Shown here piece by piece: positions 35,257 to 47,924 of a stretch of 64,000 nt of DNA. Made by a program: the position numbers and the translations under genes. Location: contig CM024753.1 in NCBI GenBank assembly GCA_014218235.1, positions 178,536,348 through 178,600,347 of the forward strand, given 5' to 3'. Origin of the DNA: Colocasia esculenta (Eukaryota > Streptophyta > Magnoliopsida > Alismatales > Araceae). Every line of letters starts with the position of its first letter. The stretch's first letter is position 1. Under the pieces are notes generated by a model. It searched no databases. It was not told where the DNA came from and saw nothing but the letters and a program-made list of their open reading frames with translations.

Positions 35257-38200
35257 TGTAGTACCCCAGAAAATCATTTAATTAAAAAATGTTGGATAAG
35301 TTGAAATTTTATTTCTTAATAAATCCAAACTAGTTAAAAAGGTACGCATCATTATTGCATTCATAAAAACTCATATAATTTTTTTAAAAAATAATAGTTA
35401 TACTTTAAATAATATTCTTTAATGACCCATCAAGAAATTTGGGCATAGAAAAATCATTTGGACTAAGTTTAAGAATTTATGCGACTTATTATCGTAATTA
35501 AGGAATAGGTCGGAGAACCCATTATCACATGTACCAAAGTAGATTATAAATCAAAATAAACATATGGGTAGACTTTAAACAATATGGGTTGATAGCCCAT
35601 TATGAGAATTGGACCAATGGATAAATTTGGCGCATGAATAAATTCTCTAATAAAGGGATAATTAAAACTCATTAAGCAAATTAAGTATATGGGTTGTACA
35701 ATTGAGCCATAGATAAGTTATCGGGACAAAAGCAAGAGCCCAAATAATGGATAAAGGTTAGAAATATTGGGATAAATAATATTAAGTTGAATTGAAATAA
35801 GAAATTAATTGAATAAATATGATAATTAGATTTAAATTAGAATAAAAGGTGAATAAATAGAATTAAACTAAAACCCATTAAGGTAAATTAGGGAATGGGT
35901 TATACTAATGGGCCAAGCATGAATAGATGGGCCTAATTGTGAAGAGAAAAATTTGGATGGGAGATCTTTTTGCCTAAATTCGAGGTTAATTAATTAATAA
36001 ATTAAATAAGGGTAAGATAAAGCCTAAATGGGTTGTAATTATCCTAAAAAGGAGTCCTCATCCCATCCTAACCCATTACCCATGAGATTAGACCTCTCAT
36101 CTAGCCTATTTAGTGGATAAATGATAGGATTTAGGTTGATAACTATGGAATTTCAGAGTTTGAAGAGAAGATGAGAGTTTTAAGGTTATAGAACTCTTTA
36201 AGAATACAAAACACCCTCAATTCATCTCCACCCTACCCTAGAACATTGCTGAAGCTCTGGGAGATGAGGAAAGGAGGCTGAGGATGAGGAGAGTAGAACG
36301 AACGGCTTGGAGGATAAGGGATTTCATCTTCTACTTCATCTTAAACCCTAGGTTTTCTTTACAGCACAAAAACGTAGGCAATCTCTCAAGCACAAATCGA
36401 TAAACTTCGGTCATAGGTAGCCCATACATCCATCCTTGAAAGCCCCATGATTACCCTAATTTTTGCTGCTCCATGAAACAGTATTAAATGCTTTAAGCTA
36501 TGTTCTCATCATGTACCCGAACCTACATGTTTGCTTTCAATTCATAAAAAGACTTGATCCCATGCCTCGGGGATTTTATCATAGATACTGCATGATGTTA
36601 GGGTTCTAATGATCATATTTTCCCCAATTTTCATCATGCATCCTATGCGAATTAAATCGTTTTCCATGACTGTGCATGTTATAGGTCACCGAAATGTAAC
36701 TTAATTAAAGCATGTTCAATCCATGCCTATTTTCTAATTACTCATGCCTATTGATAGATCTACGTGTTTACTTTCATTTAAAACTAGTTTCATGATTTTT
36801 GGACGTCCCTACGATTTGTTATCGATTTTTGAATAGCCATATGTCATACCATGGAGGGTTGGACCGAACCTGAAAAGGGGCTGATTTCCCTTTTGGGTTT
36901 CGGGACACCTTCTGAAATCGCGACGGCCCGACCCGTCGTGATCCCCGTCGCGATTTCAGCATATCGGCCAGAACCCTAATTTGCTTATATAACCCTGATC
37001 TTTACCCCATTTAAACCCTGTTAACTTTAATTAAGCATTGTTATGAATATTAACGACCTGTTAAGCAACATTGGGTATTATTTACATGTTTTTAATAAAT
37101 TTAAAAGCTATGTGCACAACTGTACATGCTCTCATGATTATCTTACACTTGCACACACTTAACATAAATGTTTGCCATGAGACCATATTAATTTACTCAA
37201 TAATGTATCTGGTAATTAAGTATAATTATTCACTTAATTTCCCAATTATATAAATGATACTTGTCTTCGTTTTATTCGCGTGAATTGTACACCGTTATTG
37301 TGTCCCTCTGCCATCGAACACTCAAGTCAAGACGGATAATGTTTCGTTATACACTTTTTCTTAGCATGGACCACCTCTCCATTGGGAATACTCCTGACCG
37401 GACCAGGGACTCCATGTCAAGGCCTCCGTAAGTCTTCTTGGCTTTGCAGACGTCCATTGCCGATAAGCTGGTTGTACCCTTAAAACCCTTTACACCCTTA
37501 GGGATCAGCACGATCCAACGGCCTTAGTTGTTCTCTCTTATCTTGAAGATCACGCCAGAACTATGGCCTATGTTCATAGGCACGGCTAATGGGCGGTTGT
37601 GACTTCTACCAGACTGCCAGCACAAGACCTAGTGTTGTGCAACTGTTACTATCGCTTGTTTATCGACGTTTTACGTATATGTCCCTATCTCATCTACTAT
37701 CTATATACTCTCATCTATTCACATTCTCTCTACACTCTCGTCTAATTGTCAATTACTCTCATCTCTTCTTAGTATTCTATTTGGCCATTAAATTGATTGT
37801 CTAAGATAACAAACATAACCAATGCCAGGCAATAGGGCCCGGTCTGGTCCTGGGGAGACCGCCCGAAGAGTGCCATTTTCCCATGGGAGTCAACATGATC
37901 AGGGTGTGTACGGCATGCACTCAGCCCCATTTAATACTATCAAGATTTAATCTATGACAATCAATCAATCACTATACTATATTCTCTCGATTGATAAAAT
38001 GATCGACCAATCGTTACATGCTATCATTACTAGTGCACTTTTGTGCAACCATATACACTATCTCATTATATGGCCAATCCTTTATCATACTAGTTTTACA
38101 TTATTCTTTTTGAATGTACTATCGCTCTCTTGCTATCGTGTGACATTACTCTCTTGTCTATACTTGATCGTTCTCTCTAGTTATCATGCTTTACAAGACA

Positions 38201-38627
38201 TTAATTACTTAAAGCATGTTTGTTTACACGAGATATTAAGTCCTACTGAGCGTTATCGCTCACCCTGCGCTATTGTTAAATGTGATTCAAGTAAGCCAGA
38301 TGATGACCTTACACACACCAACAGGAATGGACTGGAGTGATGAGCGATCTGGAGTCTTAGCGATGGAGTAACTTTAGTATCATAGAGTTTAGTTAGATAT
38401 TTGTTTAAATATCTTTTTCAATGTAATGACATCTTTGAGCCCTATGTTTCGGCTCTGATATAGTGGTTGTAATAGTTTAGGTGAATTATCAATAAAATGA
38501 AGAGTTTATTACAATTATTATTCATTTGATCCTCTGATTTTTACGACTATATGCGCAATTTACGTTACCATACACTTTCCTCACGTCCCCCTGATTTATT
38601 CTGCTGCTAAATTGGCGGGGCGTGACA
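35257..38627 (+). repeat. Element B 3' LTR
   Basis: 3371 bp, TGTAGTACCCC...GGCGTGACA, the uninterrupted counterpart of the 5' LTR. Its CpG tract (36917-36960) is about 140 bp shorter than in the 5' LTR. The deletion endpoints fall in repeated CCGTCG-type motifs. Confidence 0.92.
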
Positions 38628-41010
38628 CCAATGCTCCTGCAGCTTCCATGCAATTAATGAACAACATCTATCGGCCATACCTCGACAAATTTGTCGTGGT
38701 ATTTATTGATGATATTCTCATATATTCCAAGACCAAGGAAGATCATGAGGAGCATCTGAGGATCGCTCTACAGATCTTACGCGACAACAAGCTCTATGCA
38801 AAGCTGAGCAAGTGTGAGTTCTAGCTCGAAGAAGTTTCATTTCTAGGCTATGTCATATCCAAGGATGGTATCGCTGTTGACCCTTCCAAGGTTGAAGCAG
38901 TACTTAACTAGGAGAAACCTACCAATGTTACAGAGATTAGAAGCTTTTTGGGACTTGATGGCTATTACAGGCTGTTCATAAAAGATTTCTCCAAGATCGC
39001 TGTACCCCTTACTCGCCTTACGCGAAAGGAGAATCCCTATGTCTGGAGCAAGGAATGTGAGAAGAGCTTTCACACATTAAAGAAATGTTTGACTTCTGCA
39101 CCTATCCTCGCAGTCTAAACTGATGCATCTGGAATCGGTCTAGGCTGTGTTTTAATACAGAATGAGAAGGTGATAGCTTATTCATCTAGACAGTTGAAGC
39201 CTCATGAGGTCAACTACCCTATCCATGACCTAGAACTAGCTGCAGTTGTATTTGCACTCAAGATCTGGAGGCATTATCTCTATGGAGAGCAATTCATTAT
39301 CTACTTCGATCACAAAAGCTTAAAGTATCTATTCTCTCAGAAGGAGCTCAATATGAGACAAAGAAGATGGTTGGAGTATCTCAAGGACTTGGACTTCAAT
39401 ATTCAATATCACCCTGTTAAAGGTAATGCTATAGAAGATGCACTTAGTAGGAAGCCTATGGCATCCTTATCTTGCTTAGTTATGGGCGAAATGCAATTGT
39501 TAGAACAATTCGCTAACTTGGACATACATATTGAGCAACGAAGTGATCAGGTACTAGTTGCTAATCTTAGGGCACAACTCGACATTTTTGTCGAGATCAG
39601 GGAACAACAAGCAAATGACCTATTTTTTATCCATGTTAAGGAAATCCTAGCTGACAGACCATATTTCTCCATCACTGAGGATGGGAAACTGTTATATCAG
39701 GGCAAGACATGTGTGCCTGACAATGAAGAATTGAAGAGGAAACTGATGGATGAAGCTCACAAAACTAAGTACACAATCCATCCTAGTGCAACCAAGATGT
39801 ACCAAAACATGAAAAGATCATTTTGGTGGCCCAACATGAAGCGTGAGGTGCCTGAGCATGCCGCGCACTGCCTGACATGTCAGCAAGTTAAAGCAGAGCA
39901 CCAACGTCACGCGGGTGTACGCAGACCCCTGGACATACCAGAATGGAAGTGGGAGAGCATTGTCATGGACTTTATCATGGGTTTACCCCGAACTCATGGT
40001 GGACTCGATGCTATTTGGGTCATAGTGGACCGACTAACTAAGTCCGCACATTTCTTAGCAATTAAGAGCACCTGGAGTATGGATGTGTTAGCTGCAATGT
40101 ACGTAAAGGAGATTGTGAGACTGCATGGAGTCCCTATATCCATAGTCTCATATTGTGACCCAAGATTCACCTCTCATTTCTGGAAGGGACTTCAAGCTGC
40201 ATTGGGTACTAAACTAAACTTTAGTACTACATTTTACCCACAGACAGATGGGTAGATAGAAAGGACAAATCAGATTGTGGAAGACATGCTGCGAGCATGT
40301 ACCATAGATTTTGAAGGATACTGAAACGAGTAGTTATCATTAATGGAGTTTGCATACAATAACAGCTATCAAGCAAGTATTAAGATGGCTCCATTTGAAG
40401 CATTGTATGGAAGAAGTTGTAGATCTCCAGTGTGCTAGAATAAAGTTGGAGAACAACAATGGTTGGGACCTGACTTAGTGCAAAATACTAGCAGAGATAT
40501 ACAACTCATCAGAGACAGAATCAAGATAGCCCAATCCAGGCAAAAGAGCTATACAGACAAAAGAAGAAGGGGACTTAGAATTTCAAATTGGAGATCATGT
40601 ACTGCTCAAAGTATCCCTAACCAGAGGATTTCAAAGATTTGTAATCAAAGGCAAGTTAAAACCAAGATTCATAGAACCTTTTGAAGTACTTGAAAGAGTT
40701 GGTGAAGTGGCTTATCGTCTGGCTTTACCTCCAAAATATTCCACCGTACACAATGTTTTCCATGTGTCTATGCTAAGGAAGTATGTGTACGACCCATCCC
40801 ATGTGATTCGCTATGACGATATAGTCCTACACAAAGATGTGACCTATGAAGAGAAGCCAGTCAGAATACTAGACAAGAAGATACAACAACTGTGAAATCG
40901 GCCTATATCCATGGTAAAGATACTCTGGAATAATCATGGAGTCGAAGAAGCCACGTGGGAACCCGAAGCGACAATGAGACGGAACTATCCGGATCTATTC
41001 AGTAAGTCAT
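38628..41010 (+). pseudogene. Element C RT (rest), RNase H, integrase, C-terminus
   Basis: Continues RT after element B with the FIDDILIYS box (about 38706), then RNase H (TDASGIGLG, YSSRQLKPHE; about 39120-39300). Integrase follows with an HHCC zinc finger (TIHPSATKMY...CLTCQQVK, about 39775-39890), a core starting WESIVMDFIMGLP (about 39952) with the CDPRFTSHFW and NNSYQASI blocks, and a C-terminus with NVFHVSMLRKY and VEEATWEPE. Stops at about 38822, 38910, 39116, 40254, 40323 and 40437, plus frame changes near 40600-40700, make it a pseudogene. Polymerase and integrase signatures place the element in Ty3/gypsy, probably Del/Tekay-like. Confidence 0.92.
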
Positions 41011-41067
41011 TCTTCCTCTTAAGATCATATGAATTTGGGGACCAAATTCTTTTTAAGAGGGGGTGGA

Positions 41068-44057
41068 TGTAGAAACTCTAAATTTTTAATTTCGATAAAT
41101 GAAGTTAAATTAAAAGAAAATATGAATAATTAAAAACCATTAAGTAAAAATAAAGTCACGGGTTTACACTAATGGTCTTAGTATGAACTAATGGGCCCAA
41201 AAGCTAGAGCCCAATGGTGGATTAGAGATAATTAGGCCAAATTTCGTACTTGAATTATTAATAAATTAAAAAGGGTTAAGATAATCACTATTTTAACTCA
41301 TAATTATTCTAAAAAGAGTCCCTAACCCTCTAGCCATGGATCTAGAGCCCACCCCATGTCTATAATTAGATGGATAAAGGCTAGGAAATGGTGGGATAAT
41401 TATTGGAAATTCGGAGTTGGAGGAGGAGGGTAAAGAGTTTTAAGTGAATTGGAGACTTAAAACATACAAATACTCCTCTAATTCATACCTAGCCAACCCT
41501 AGACACTTGCGGGAGCTTGGAGAACGAGAAGGAAAGCTCTTGGATGTGGAGATCGTGGAGAAGAAGGCTAGAAACAAGGGAGCTTCAAGTTCTTCACCTT
41601 CTTACCCTAGGATCACTAAAGCGTTCAAAGGTAGGCAATATCTCAAGAAAAAACTAGTTAAACTTGACCCGAGATAGTGCATGATCCCATCTTTGAAACC
41701 TCCATGTTTTCCCCAATTTTGATCAAGCCATTGATGAGTATTTCATGCTCAAAGCCCTATTAAGAACATGTACCTGACTTGATATGCTCACCTTAAATCC
41801 TTGTCCATGCTTAACCTTGTGTCATGAAACATTTTTTATACATGCTACTTGATGTCAGAAATACAATGACACCATTTCCCCCAATTTCTATCAAGTACCC
41901 TTTTTAGATTTAATCGTTTTCCATCACTATGTCTAATTTTGTTACATTGCGAAGTACCATGTGTAGAGCTTGATCATATCATGCCAGAAGTCAAATTACT
42001 TCCTACTATGGATACCTCTACCTATCTAGTTTCATTTAAAATTGATTTCGTGATTTTTCATCATGTATACGAATTTATACGAATTTTTGAAGTGCACTAT
42101 GTCAACCCTAGACTACATGGACCGCAGTCCAAGGAAACCTGTGCAAGTTCCTGAGCTCGGGTCGAGACCCCGAGAATGCGACGACCTGATAGTTCACGTT
42201 CTCAACCGGGTCGCGACAAGGCGTCACGTCATGTTCTTAAAGCGACAGGACCCTGCGTCGTGGTCTTCTGATCATGTCAGTCTCGACCTGAACACGTCGC
42301 CTCGACACGCCGTAACGAGGACCTTGTCGTCGCGTCAGCGTCTCGGCTAAATCGGATCGTGTCGGCCAAGTCTGTTGCGACCTGAATGCGATGCTGGCTG
42401 ACGTCGCGACCTGACTGCCTGTTTCCAGAAACCCTAATTTACATGCAAGCCATGTTAATTATGCCATATAATCACTGTTTAGCCCTGGAATACACTGTTA
42501 TGAATAGTAATAATAGGTTAATGTAGAATTGATATTATTCACATGATTTTTATTAATTAAAAAATGTGTGCACAACTATCTCTTGCTAGCTTGATTATCT
42601 TACACATGTACACACTAAACGTGAAATTTTCGCCATGAGACCTTACTAAAATTACCCAATAATTTATCCAGTAATTAAGCGCAATCATTCATGTAATTTC
42701 CCTATTTTGTTAAATAGACTTGTCTTCAATTTATTCGTGTGATTTAATACCGTTATCGTGTCCCCCTATCTTCGAGCACTCGAGGCAAGACGTATAACAT
42801 TTCTATACCCACTTTAATTTGGCTTGGACGACCTCTCTGTTAGGAATACTCCTGATAAGACCGAGAACTCCTTATTGAGGCCTCCGTAAGACTCCTTGGC
42901 TTTGGCAGACGTCCATTGTCGACGAGCGGGTTGTACCATCAATACCTACTTTACCCTTAAGGATCAGCAAGATCCAACAGCCTTAGTTGTTCTCTCTTAC
43001 CTTGAGATCACGCCAGACCTCTGGCCTGTGTTTTGTAGCACGGCTATTGGGCAGTTGTGACATCTACCGGACAGTCGACACACGACCGTGTGTGTTGTGA
43101 AACTGTTACTATCGCCTGTTATCGTCGATTTATGGCTATGACCCTCGTTCTCATCTACTCCCTTTACGCTCTCATCTATTCACGTTTTCTCTACACTCTC
43201 ATCTATTCTTCAATTACTCTCATCTATTCTTGGTACTCTATTTGACCATCATTTGATTGTCTAAGATAACAAACATAATCATGTGAGGCAACATTATAAA
43301 GGGCCCGATCTAGTCCTGGGAGGTGCGCCTGAAAGGCTTTAACTCGCGAGAGTTTAATGATCAGGGTGTACGACATAACACCCAAGTGTTATACTATCAA
43401 GATTTAATCGAAGACAATCAATCACAATACTATGTTCCCTCGGTTGACAAGAAGATCGACCAAACGTGCTATCTCGACTAGTGCACTCTTGTGCAAATGT
43501 TACATGCAATCTCATTATATGGCCAATCCGTTAACATGCTTGTTGTGCTATTTTCATGTGAAGGTGCTATCGTTCTCTTGCTATCGTTACATTACTCTCG
43601 TGACTATATTTGATCGTTCTCTCTAGTTATCTTACTTGACAAGACATTAATTATTTAAAGCATGCATGTTTATACGAGATATTAAGTCCTATTGGGCAAT
43701 TATGGCTCATCCTGCGCTATTTATTTCATGTGTTTTAGGTGAGTCCGATGGGGACTACCACACGCACGTGGATGGGGAAGAGCAAGACCAGGAGTGACCA
43801 ATCTTTTCGACAACCACAACTTTTAGTAGTTAGTTAGATGGATAATTAGTTAGTAGTTGTTTTGATTTGAATAAAGTACTCTGGACCCATAGTTTTGGCT
43901 CTAAATTAGTGAATATAATAGATGATTAGTGGAATTATTAATGAAGTTAGATCATTTGATATTATTCCAAATTGTGCATTGATTTGATGTCTATTTCACG
44001 TTCTATATTATTTATTTAACTGTTTATCGTTCCAATATTCCGCGTCGGGACGTTACA
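41068..44057 (+). repeat. Element C 3' LTR
   Basis: 2990 bp, TGTAGAAACTC...GGGACGTTACA, preceded by a polypurine tract. It is the uninterrupted counterpart of 8126-9152 plus 21955-23384 and lets the insertion points of D and A be read. CpG-rich GCGAC/GTCGC motifs are at 42170-42420. Confidence 0.9.
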
Positions 44058-44325
44058 TAAAGCTTCCTTGCATGTCCTACATCAATCAAAAACCTTGATT
44101 CCCCTGTTGATGCTATGCAAAGTAATTGCAAACGCCTTCTGATTCTCGCTTGCCATGACAAGTCGTTCCATTGAGACTTTTTCAGATGAGTACTTGTACT
44201 TTCAAGATGTCTAATTAAACTTCCTACCTGTGAAACCATCACCCCACATTGAGAACGAAACTTCTTGCTGAAAGCCATGCATATTCAAAACCTGCAGCTA
44301 AAAGTTTATTTTTGATTGGTCTGGT
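44058..44325 (-). other. Possible remnant exon, host sequence left of the CACTA element
   Basis: 268 bp between element C and the CACTA element. It is continuous with 57586 onwards once the CACTA element is removed. On the minus strand, a segment of about 62 bp (about 44228-44290) has an exon-like acceptor (TAGCTGCAG) and donor (CACAG then GTAGGAAG), and reads as MHGFQQEVSFSMWGDGF in one frame. I do not recognise the protein. Splice sites alone are weak evidence. Confidence 0.25.
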
Positions 44326-44344
44326 CACTACAAGAGAAAGCGGT

Positions 44345-44525
44345 TGTACCGACGGAAATTTTCGACGGACAATTTCCGTCGGAATATCCGTCAGTTATTC
44401 CGACCGACAGATTTTCGTCGGAAATGTCCGTCGTTACAACCGACGGATTATATCCGACGAAAAAATTCCGTCGGAAATTAGATATTACCGACGGATATTC
44501 CGATGAAAATTGTCCGTCGGTAAAC
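44345..44525. repeat. Outer CACTA subterminal repeats, left
   Basis: About ten CCGACGGA/TCCGTCGG units in both orientations within 180 bp. They mirror those at the right end. Confidence 0.85.
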
Positions 44526-44529
44526 TCGC

Positions 44530-44915
44530 ATTTCCCCCCCTCGCCATCCTCCGCGACCTTGTGCCGCCGCCTCCGCCGAAGCACCTCCCTGTTGGTCCCA
44601 GCCCCCCCCCCCCCCCTCCTCTGTCATGCCCCCCCCCCCCTCCTGGCAGCCCACCCAGCCCCCACCCCCTCCCAACACCCCACCCGGCCCCCCTCCCCCT
44701 CCATTCCCCCCCCTCCTTGTTGGCCCCCCTCCCCCTCCCCTGTCGCGCCCCCCCTCCCCCTCTTGGCAGCCCCCCCCCCCCCCCCCCACTCCCACCCCCC
44801 ACCCGGCCCCCTCTCCCCCCCCCCCCCCCCATCGTGCCCCCCTCCCCCTCCCGTCCCAGCAGCCCCCCCTGTCGCCCCCCCCCCCCCTCCCCCCCATTCC
44901 CCACCCCTCCTTGTA
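44530..44915. repeat. Extreme C-rich tract (minor tandem structure)
   Basis: Nearly 390 bp of almost pure C/T on the + strand with long C runs. Loose repeats of a unit of about 120 bp can be seen, with landmarks GGCAGCCC, CACCCGGCCCC and CATTCCCC. The long proline- or glycine-rich ORFs here are products of composition. The G-rich minus strand has many G-quadruplex-forming runs. Confidence 0.8.
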
Positions 44916-45122
44916 CATAGAACATAATTGTATACATACATGTATGTATGTATATGTTTATGCGCATTAGTGCATACAACATGCTTGTTTGTAATCATAA
45001 GTCATTATGTGATGTCCAATCAATCTACTTTTAGCGTTTGAATGGTGAGACCTTGCTTTGTCCCACGTAAAATCATCAGGGTTCAAAAAGGCAATATGCA
45101 AAAACATTTGAAGGGAAGAAAT

Positions 45123-46520
45123 GACCTCAATCAAAGCGTTCTCAGGCAGTAAGGCGCGACAAGCATCTCGGTCCTGCCTGTAAGGAGAAATCAAACTAGC
45201 GATATAGATAATACCAGCATCTGCAAAGAGTTTTGCTCCTTCCTCTATAGTGAGAACAGACAGGACAGGTTGTTAGGAAGATTGTCTCCGAGCTGTAGAA
45301 CATAAAACTAGCATAAAACATGGTCATTTCACCATTCATTTTTTTCTAAGAAGTATAAATTGTATGAAGTGTTAGGCTATAACTAAGGGGAAGAAAGCCA
45401 TGAAGGTGAGTTCTGATTTATTTACCAAGCAAAAACAACTCAGGCAAAATAAACTCCAACAAATGGGATAGGACTTGTGTCACTAAAAACTTATCATGTA
45501 ATAAAAATACATTATCTAAAAACAATAATGTAAGAAATTCACAAATCTTGACAGCACTTACCAATCCTCCTTATATTTTCTGCACGGTCCTCTGGTTTGA
45601 AACTAAGATCTTTGTTCAGTCCATGTCTGACATTATCCCCATCAAGAACATATGATAAATGCCCTCTGCAGTACAACTCTCGACTTAACGCACATGCCAG
45701 GGTACTTTTCCCTAAAAGTGTAAAATGAAATAAAATATGCACTTCAGAATCATTTTTTGTTTGTAAAATTAGGGCAGGAAATTTCAAATCTTGTAACTAA
45801 ATTGGTCATCATACTACATAAGAAGGAGAGAGAGAAGAAGAAGAAGAAGAAGAAGAAGAAGAAGAAGAAGAAAGAGATGAAAAGCAAGAAGAGACACAAA
45901 GATTAAGACTTGCTTGAATTCAATCATAAATTCACTGCCCAAGTCTCAAGAGTCTTCTTAGGAAGCAAAAGTTAAAACAAATAGGGGAAAGATTAAGTCA
46001 GTCTAGCAGATTGGTGAAAGCCCTCATCTTGGTAAGAAAAGCAGGATGTCACCTCAAACAACTTAAATTCTTCACCTCATTTTTCTTTTGTAAATTCACT
46101 TCTAAAGCTCCCCAGTGAAAGGCTGAGAAACATTTTCCATAAAAGTTACAAAACATCCAATTTTTGCGAGGATGAAAAGGAAGCATAATAGATTGGTGCA
46201 ATGCTACAATTGAATATGATGGCCAGATTACTTCATTTAGCTTAAAGGGTGGGAAAAAAGCAATGTGCCTGTTGAAAACGTGAAAATTTGAAGAAAAGAG
46301 AAGCATATGTACAACCAACATTAACCAGAACATTATTCCCTCTTCTCTTCTTGCAACAGGTTCTGATCATTTGAAAGGTAAATGAAACAATAAATGAAGA
46401 AGGATAGCATGAAAACCTGAACCACTGAGCCCAGTGATCCATATGACACATCCTTTTTGCCCAAGTAGCTTTTGCCGCTCGAGCTTCCCCACTGGACATT
46501 CATGCTATACAATGGTCAAT
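45123..46520 (-). pseudogene. Captured APS kinase gene fragment (three exons)
   Basis: APS kinase phosphorylates adenylyl-sulfate to PAPS, the sulfate donor. Three exons are readable. About 46417-46520 carries HECPVGKLERQKLLGQKG and CVIWITGLSGSG, with a TAG where the family has Trp. Exon 45562-45711 has a canonical acceptor and donor and encodes GKSTLACALSREL and VLDGDNVRHGLN through AENIRRI. About 45123-45250 encodes AKLFADAG, ISPYRQDRDACRALLPE and IEV. The P-loop GLSGSGKST is split by the first intron in phase. The 5' transit-peptide exons and the 3' end are missing. It lies antisense to the transposon's own gene, inside CACTA ends, and retains introns, so it is a genomic (not cDNA) capture. 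No function is likely. Confidence 0.88.
45832..45880. repeat. (GAA)n microsatellite
   Basis: About 14 GAA units in the intron of the captured APS kinase fragment. Confidence 0.9.
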
Positions 46521-47077
46521 TATTTTGCCCTTGTTTCATAAATTTATGTAAAGGTAGACAATTTCTCAAGGAAAACTTAATTAAATTTCTTTGTAAGTTG
46601 ATCTTGATATCAGAAAAATAATCCCCCACATTTCCCCCCTCCCCCACAGTCCCCTCCCCCACAATATTCCCCTCCTCCCCATAGTTCCCCCCCCTCCCCA
46701 CAGTCTCATTGTGTTTAATTATGAATTTGTTGTGTAATTTTTAAGGTGTTACTTAATATTCCATGGCATAACAATTGACCATTTATTATTTTTTGTCTTA
46801 ATGTCATGCGTTCTAACATATATATTGAGGTGTTGCATTGCTCGCTGTTATTTTTTACACTTTACATGAAAATAAACAATGTAATGACTTTATTTGTTAA
46901 ACATATTGTTTACTTTCACATATTTGTTTAATTTCACAATGCAAGTTAATCCTTCAGCATTCGTATGTTTATTTGTAGCCATTTGATTGATTTTTTCATA
47001 TTTACCATATTATGATTTAATTTTATATTTTAAATTACTCATGAATAAATTGTTATCAATTTTTTTTGTAATTAATA
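46521..47077. other. CACTA spacer, AT-rich with a C-rich patch
   Basis: No gene seen. 46620-46710 holds repeated CCCCCTCCCCACAGT-type blocks similar in composition to 44530-44915. The rest is AT-rich. Confidence 0.6.
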
Positions 47078-47584
47078 ATGAGAGTTCGTGATTGGAAATT
47101 AGACTCAAAGAAAAACAAATGTCCAACGTATCAAACTATGTGTTTGTTTGAACGAAAGATATTACCGCTGGATATTCGAAGAGTGCATGATGGTTTACTT
47201 TTGGTGAAAGAGAAGATGAAGAAAATCATAAAGATTATTCGGAAAGAAGACAGACAAAGTTTAGAAAACAAAAGTGGATTATCTGTTATTGTTCAAGATG
47301 AAAAAGGACTGCGATATTCAATAATCTTACGACGCAGTTGGTGTGGTAGTATGTACATGTTTAGTGGAAAAGACTGGTCAAAATTTGTGGAAAATAATTG
47401 TGTCAAAGAACGTGACATTTTGAAAGTTATGTCTTCCCATTATGTACGAAGAGATGTATTTGGAAAACTATATTTAGGGATATCAGTGGTTAGTTCAAAA
47501 CCTAGGAAATCTAATGAGAAGCTGTTGAGTAAGGAGCCAATCAAGTGGTGGTGGCCTAATATGAAAACATCACGGTCTGTATGA
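47078..47584 (+). pseudogene. B3-like domain ORF inside the CACTA element
   Basis: 168-codon ORF from the ATG at 47078. Residues about 70-125 (LSVIVQDEKGLRYSIILRR, YMFSGKDWSKFVENNCVKE then RDILKV) match the pattern of a plant B3 DNA-binding fold: the beta strands, then the GW/DWxxFVxxN..xxGD-like block, here with E-R-D instead of the usual G-D. The N-terminal 65 residues are Lys-rich and unrecognised. It has no intron and is AT-rich. It may be a captured B3/REM-type fragment or a CACTA-associated gene. The family call is by motif reading only, so it is uncertain. Confidence 0.45.
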
Positions 47585-47924
47585 ACAAATAGTCTTTGTG
47601 TTCTTTTTAATGTTCAATACCATTAAGTATTTATATAGTGCTCAAATTTATTTGATATTCATGTATGCTTACTCTTCATTTATCTTTACGTCAACGCTTT
47701 GTTTAGTTTATGAGTTTCACTATTATAATGAGTTCTTTTTATAGTATTACAAATGTTATTATACCAATAAACACAATTAGTATACATAGATAAAAGCCCT
47801 CTTTGTCTAAATAAATCCTATATATATATATATATGTCCTACCTATTCATTTTGACTTACTTGAACGATGTGAGGGTGTGTTGGATTTTAACTCGTGACA
47901 TGACATTTAATCTGTGTAGGAAAA

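Larger units (their letters stand above)
28028..38627 (+). mobile_element. Ty3/gypsy element B, gag-only, in element C RT
   Basis: Two long LTRs (28028-34263, itself interrupted by S2, and 35257-38627) surround an internal region of only 993 bp. Perfect 5-bp duplications CCAAT lie at 28023-28027 and 38628-38632, and the RT of element C rejoins across the insertion. The internal region has a tRNA-iMet PBS, one gag-like ORF and a polypurine tract, but no protease, RT or integrase. It is a non-autonomous element that must have used enzymes from a relative. Confidence 0.92.
8126..44057 (+). mobile_element. Ty3/gypsy retrotransposon C (host layer of nested insertions)
   Basis: A decayed + strand Ty3/gypsy element whose pieces are separated by later insertions. 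The order is 5' LTR (two pieces), PBS, gag (split by solo LTR S1), protease, reverse transcriptase (split by element B), RNase H, integrase, C-terminal chromodomain-like region, polypurine tract and 3' LTR. The domain order PR-RT-RH-INT is the Ty3/gypsy order. The C-terminal words VRILDKKIQ and VEEATWEPE point to a Del/Tekay-type chromovirus. Multiple stop codons and frameshifts mean no functional polyprotein remains. The first ~540 bp of its 5' LTR are absent, lost where element A or its neighbour lies, so its own target duplication cannot be checked. The base following the 3' LTR is 44058. Confidence 0.85.

Noticed and set aside
44316..44998. Long Pro-rich (+) and Gly-rich (-) ORFs
   Set aside because: They translate the C-rich low-complexity tract in several frames at once; there are no domains.
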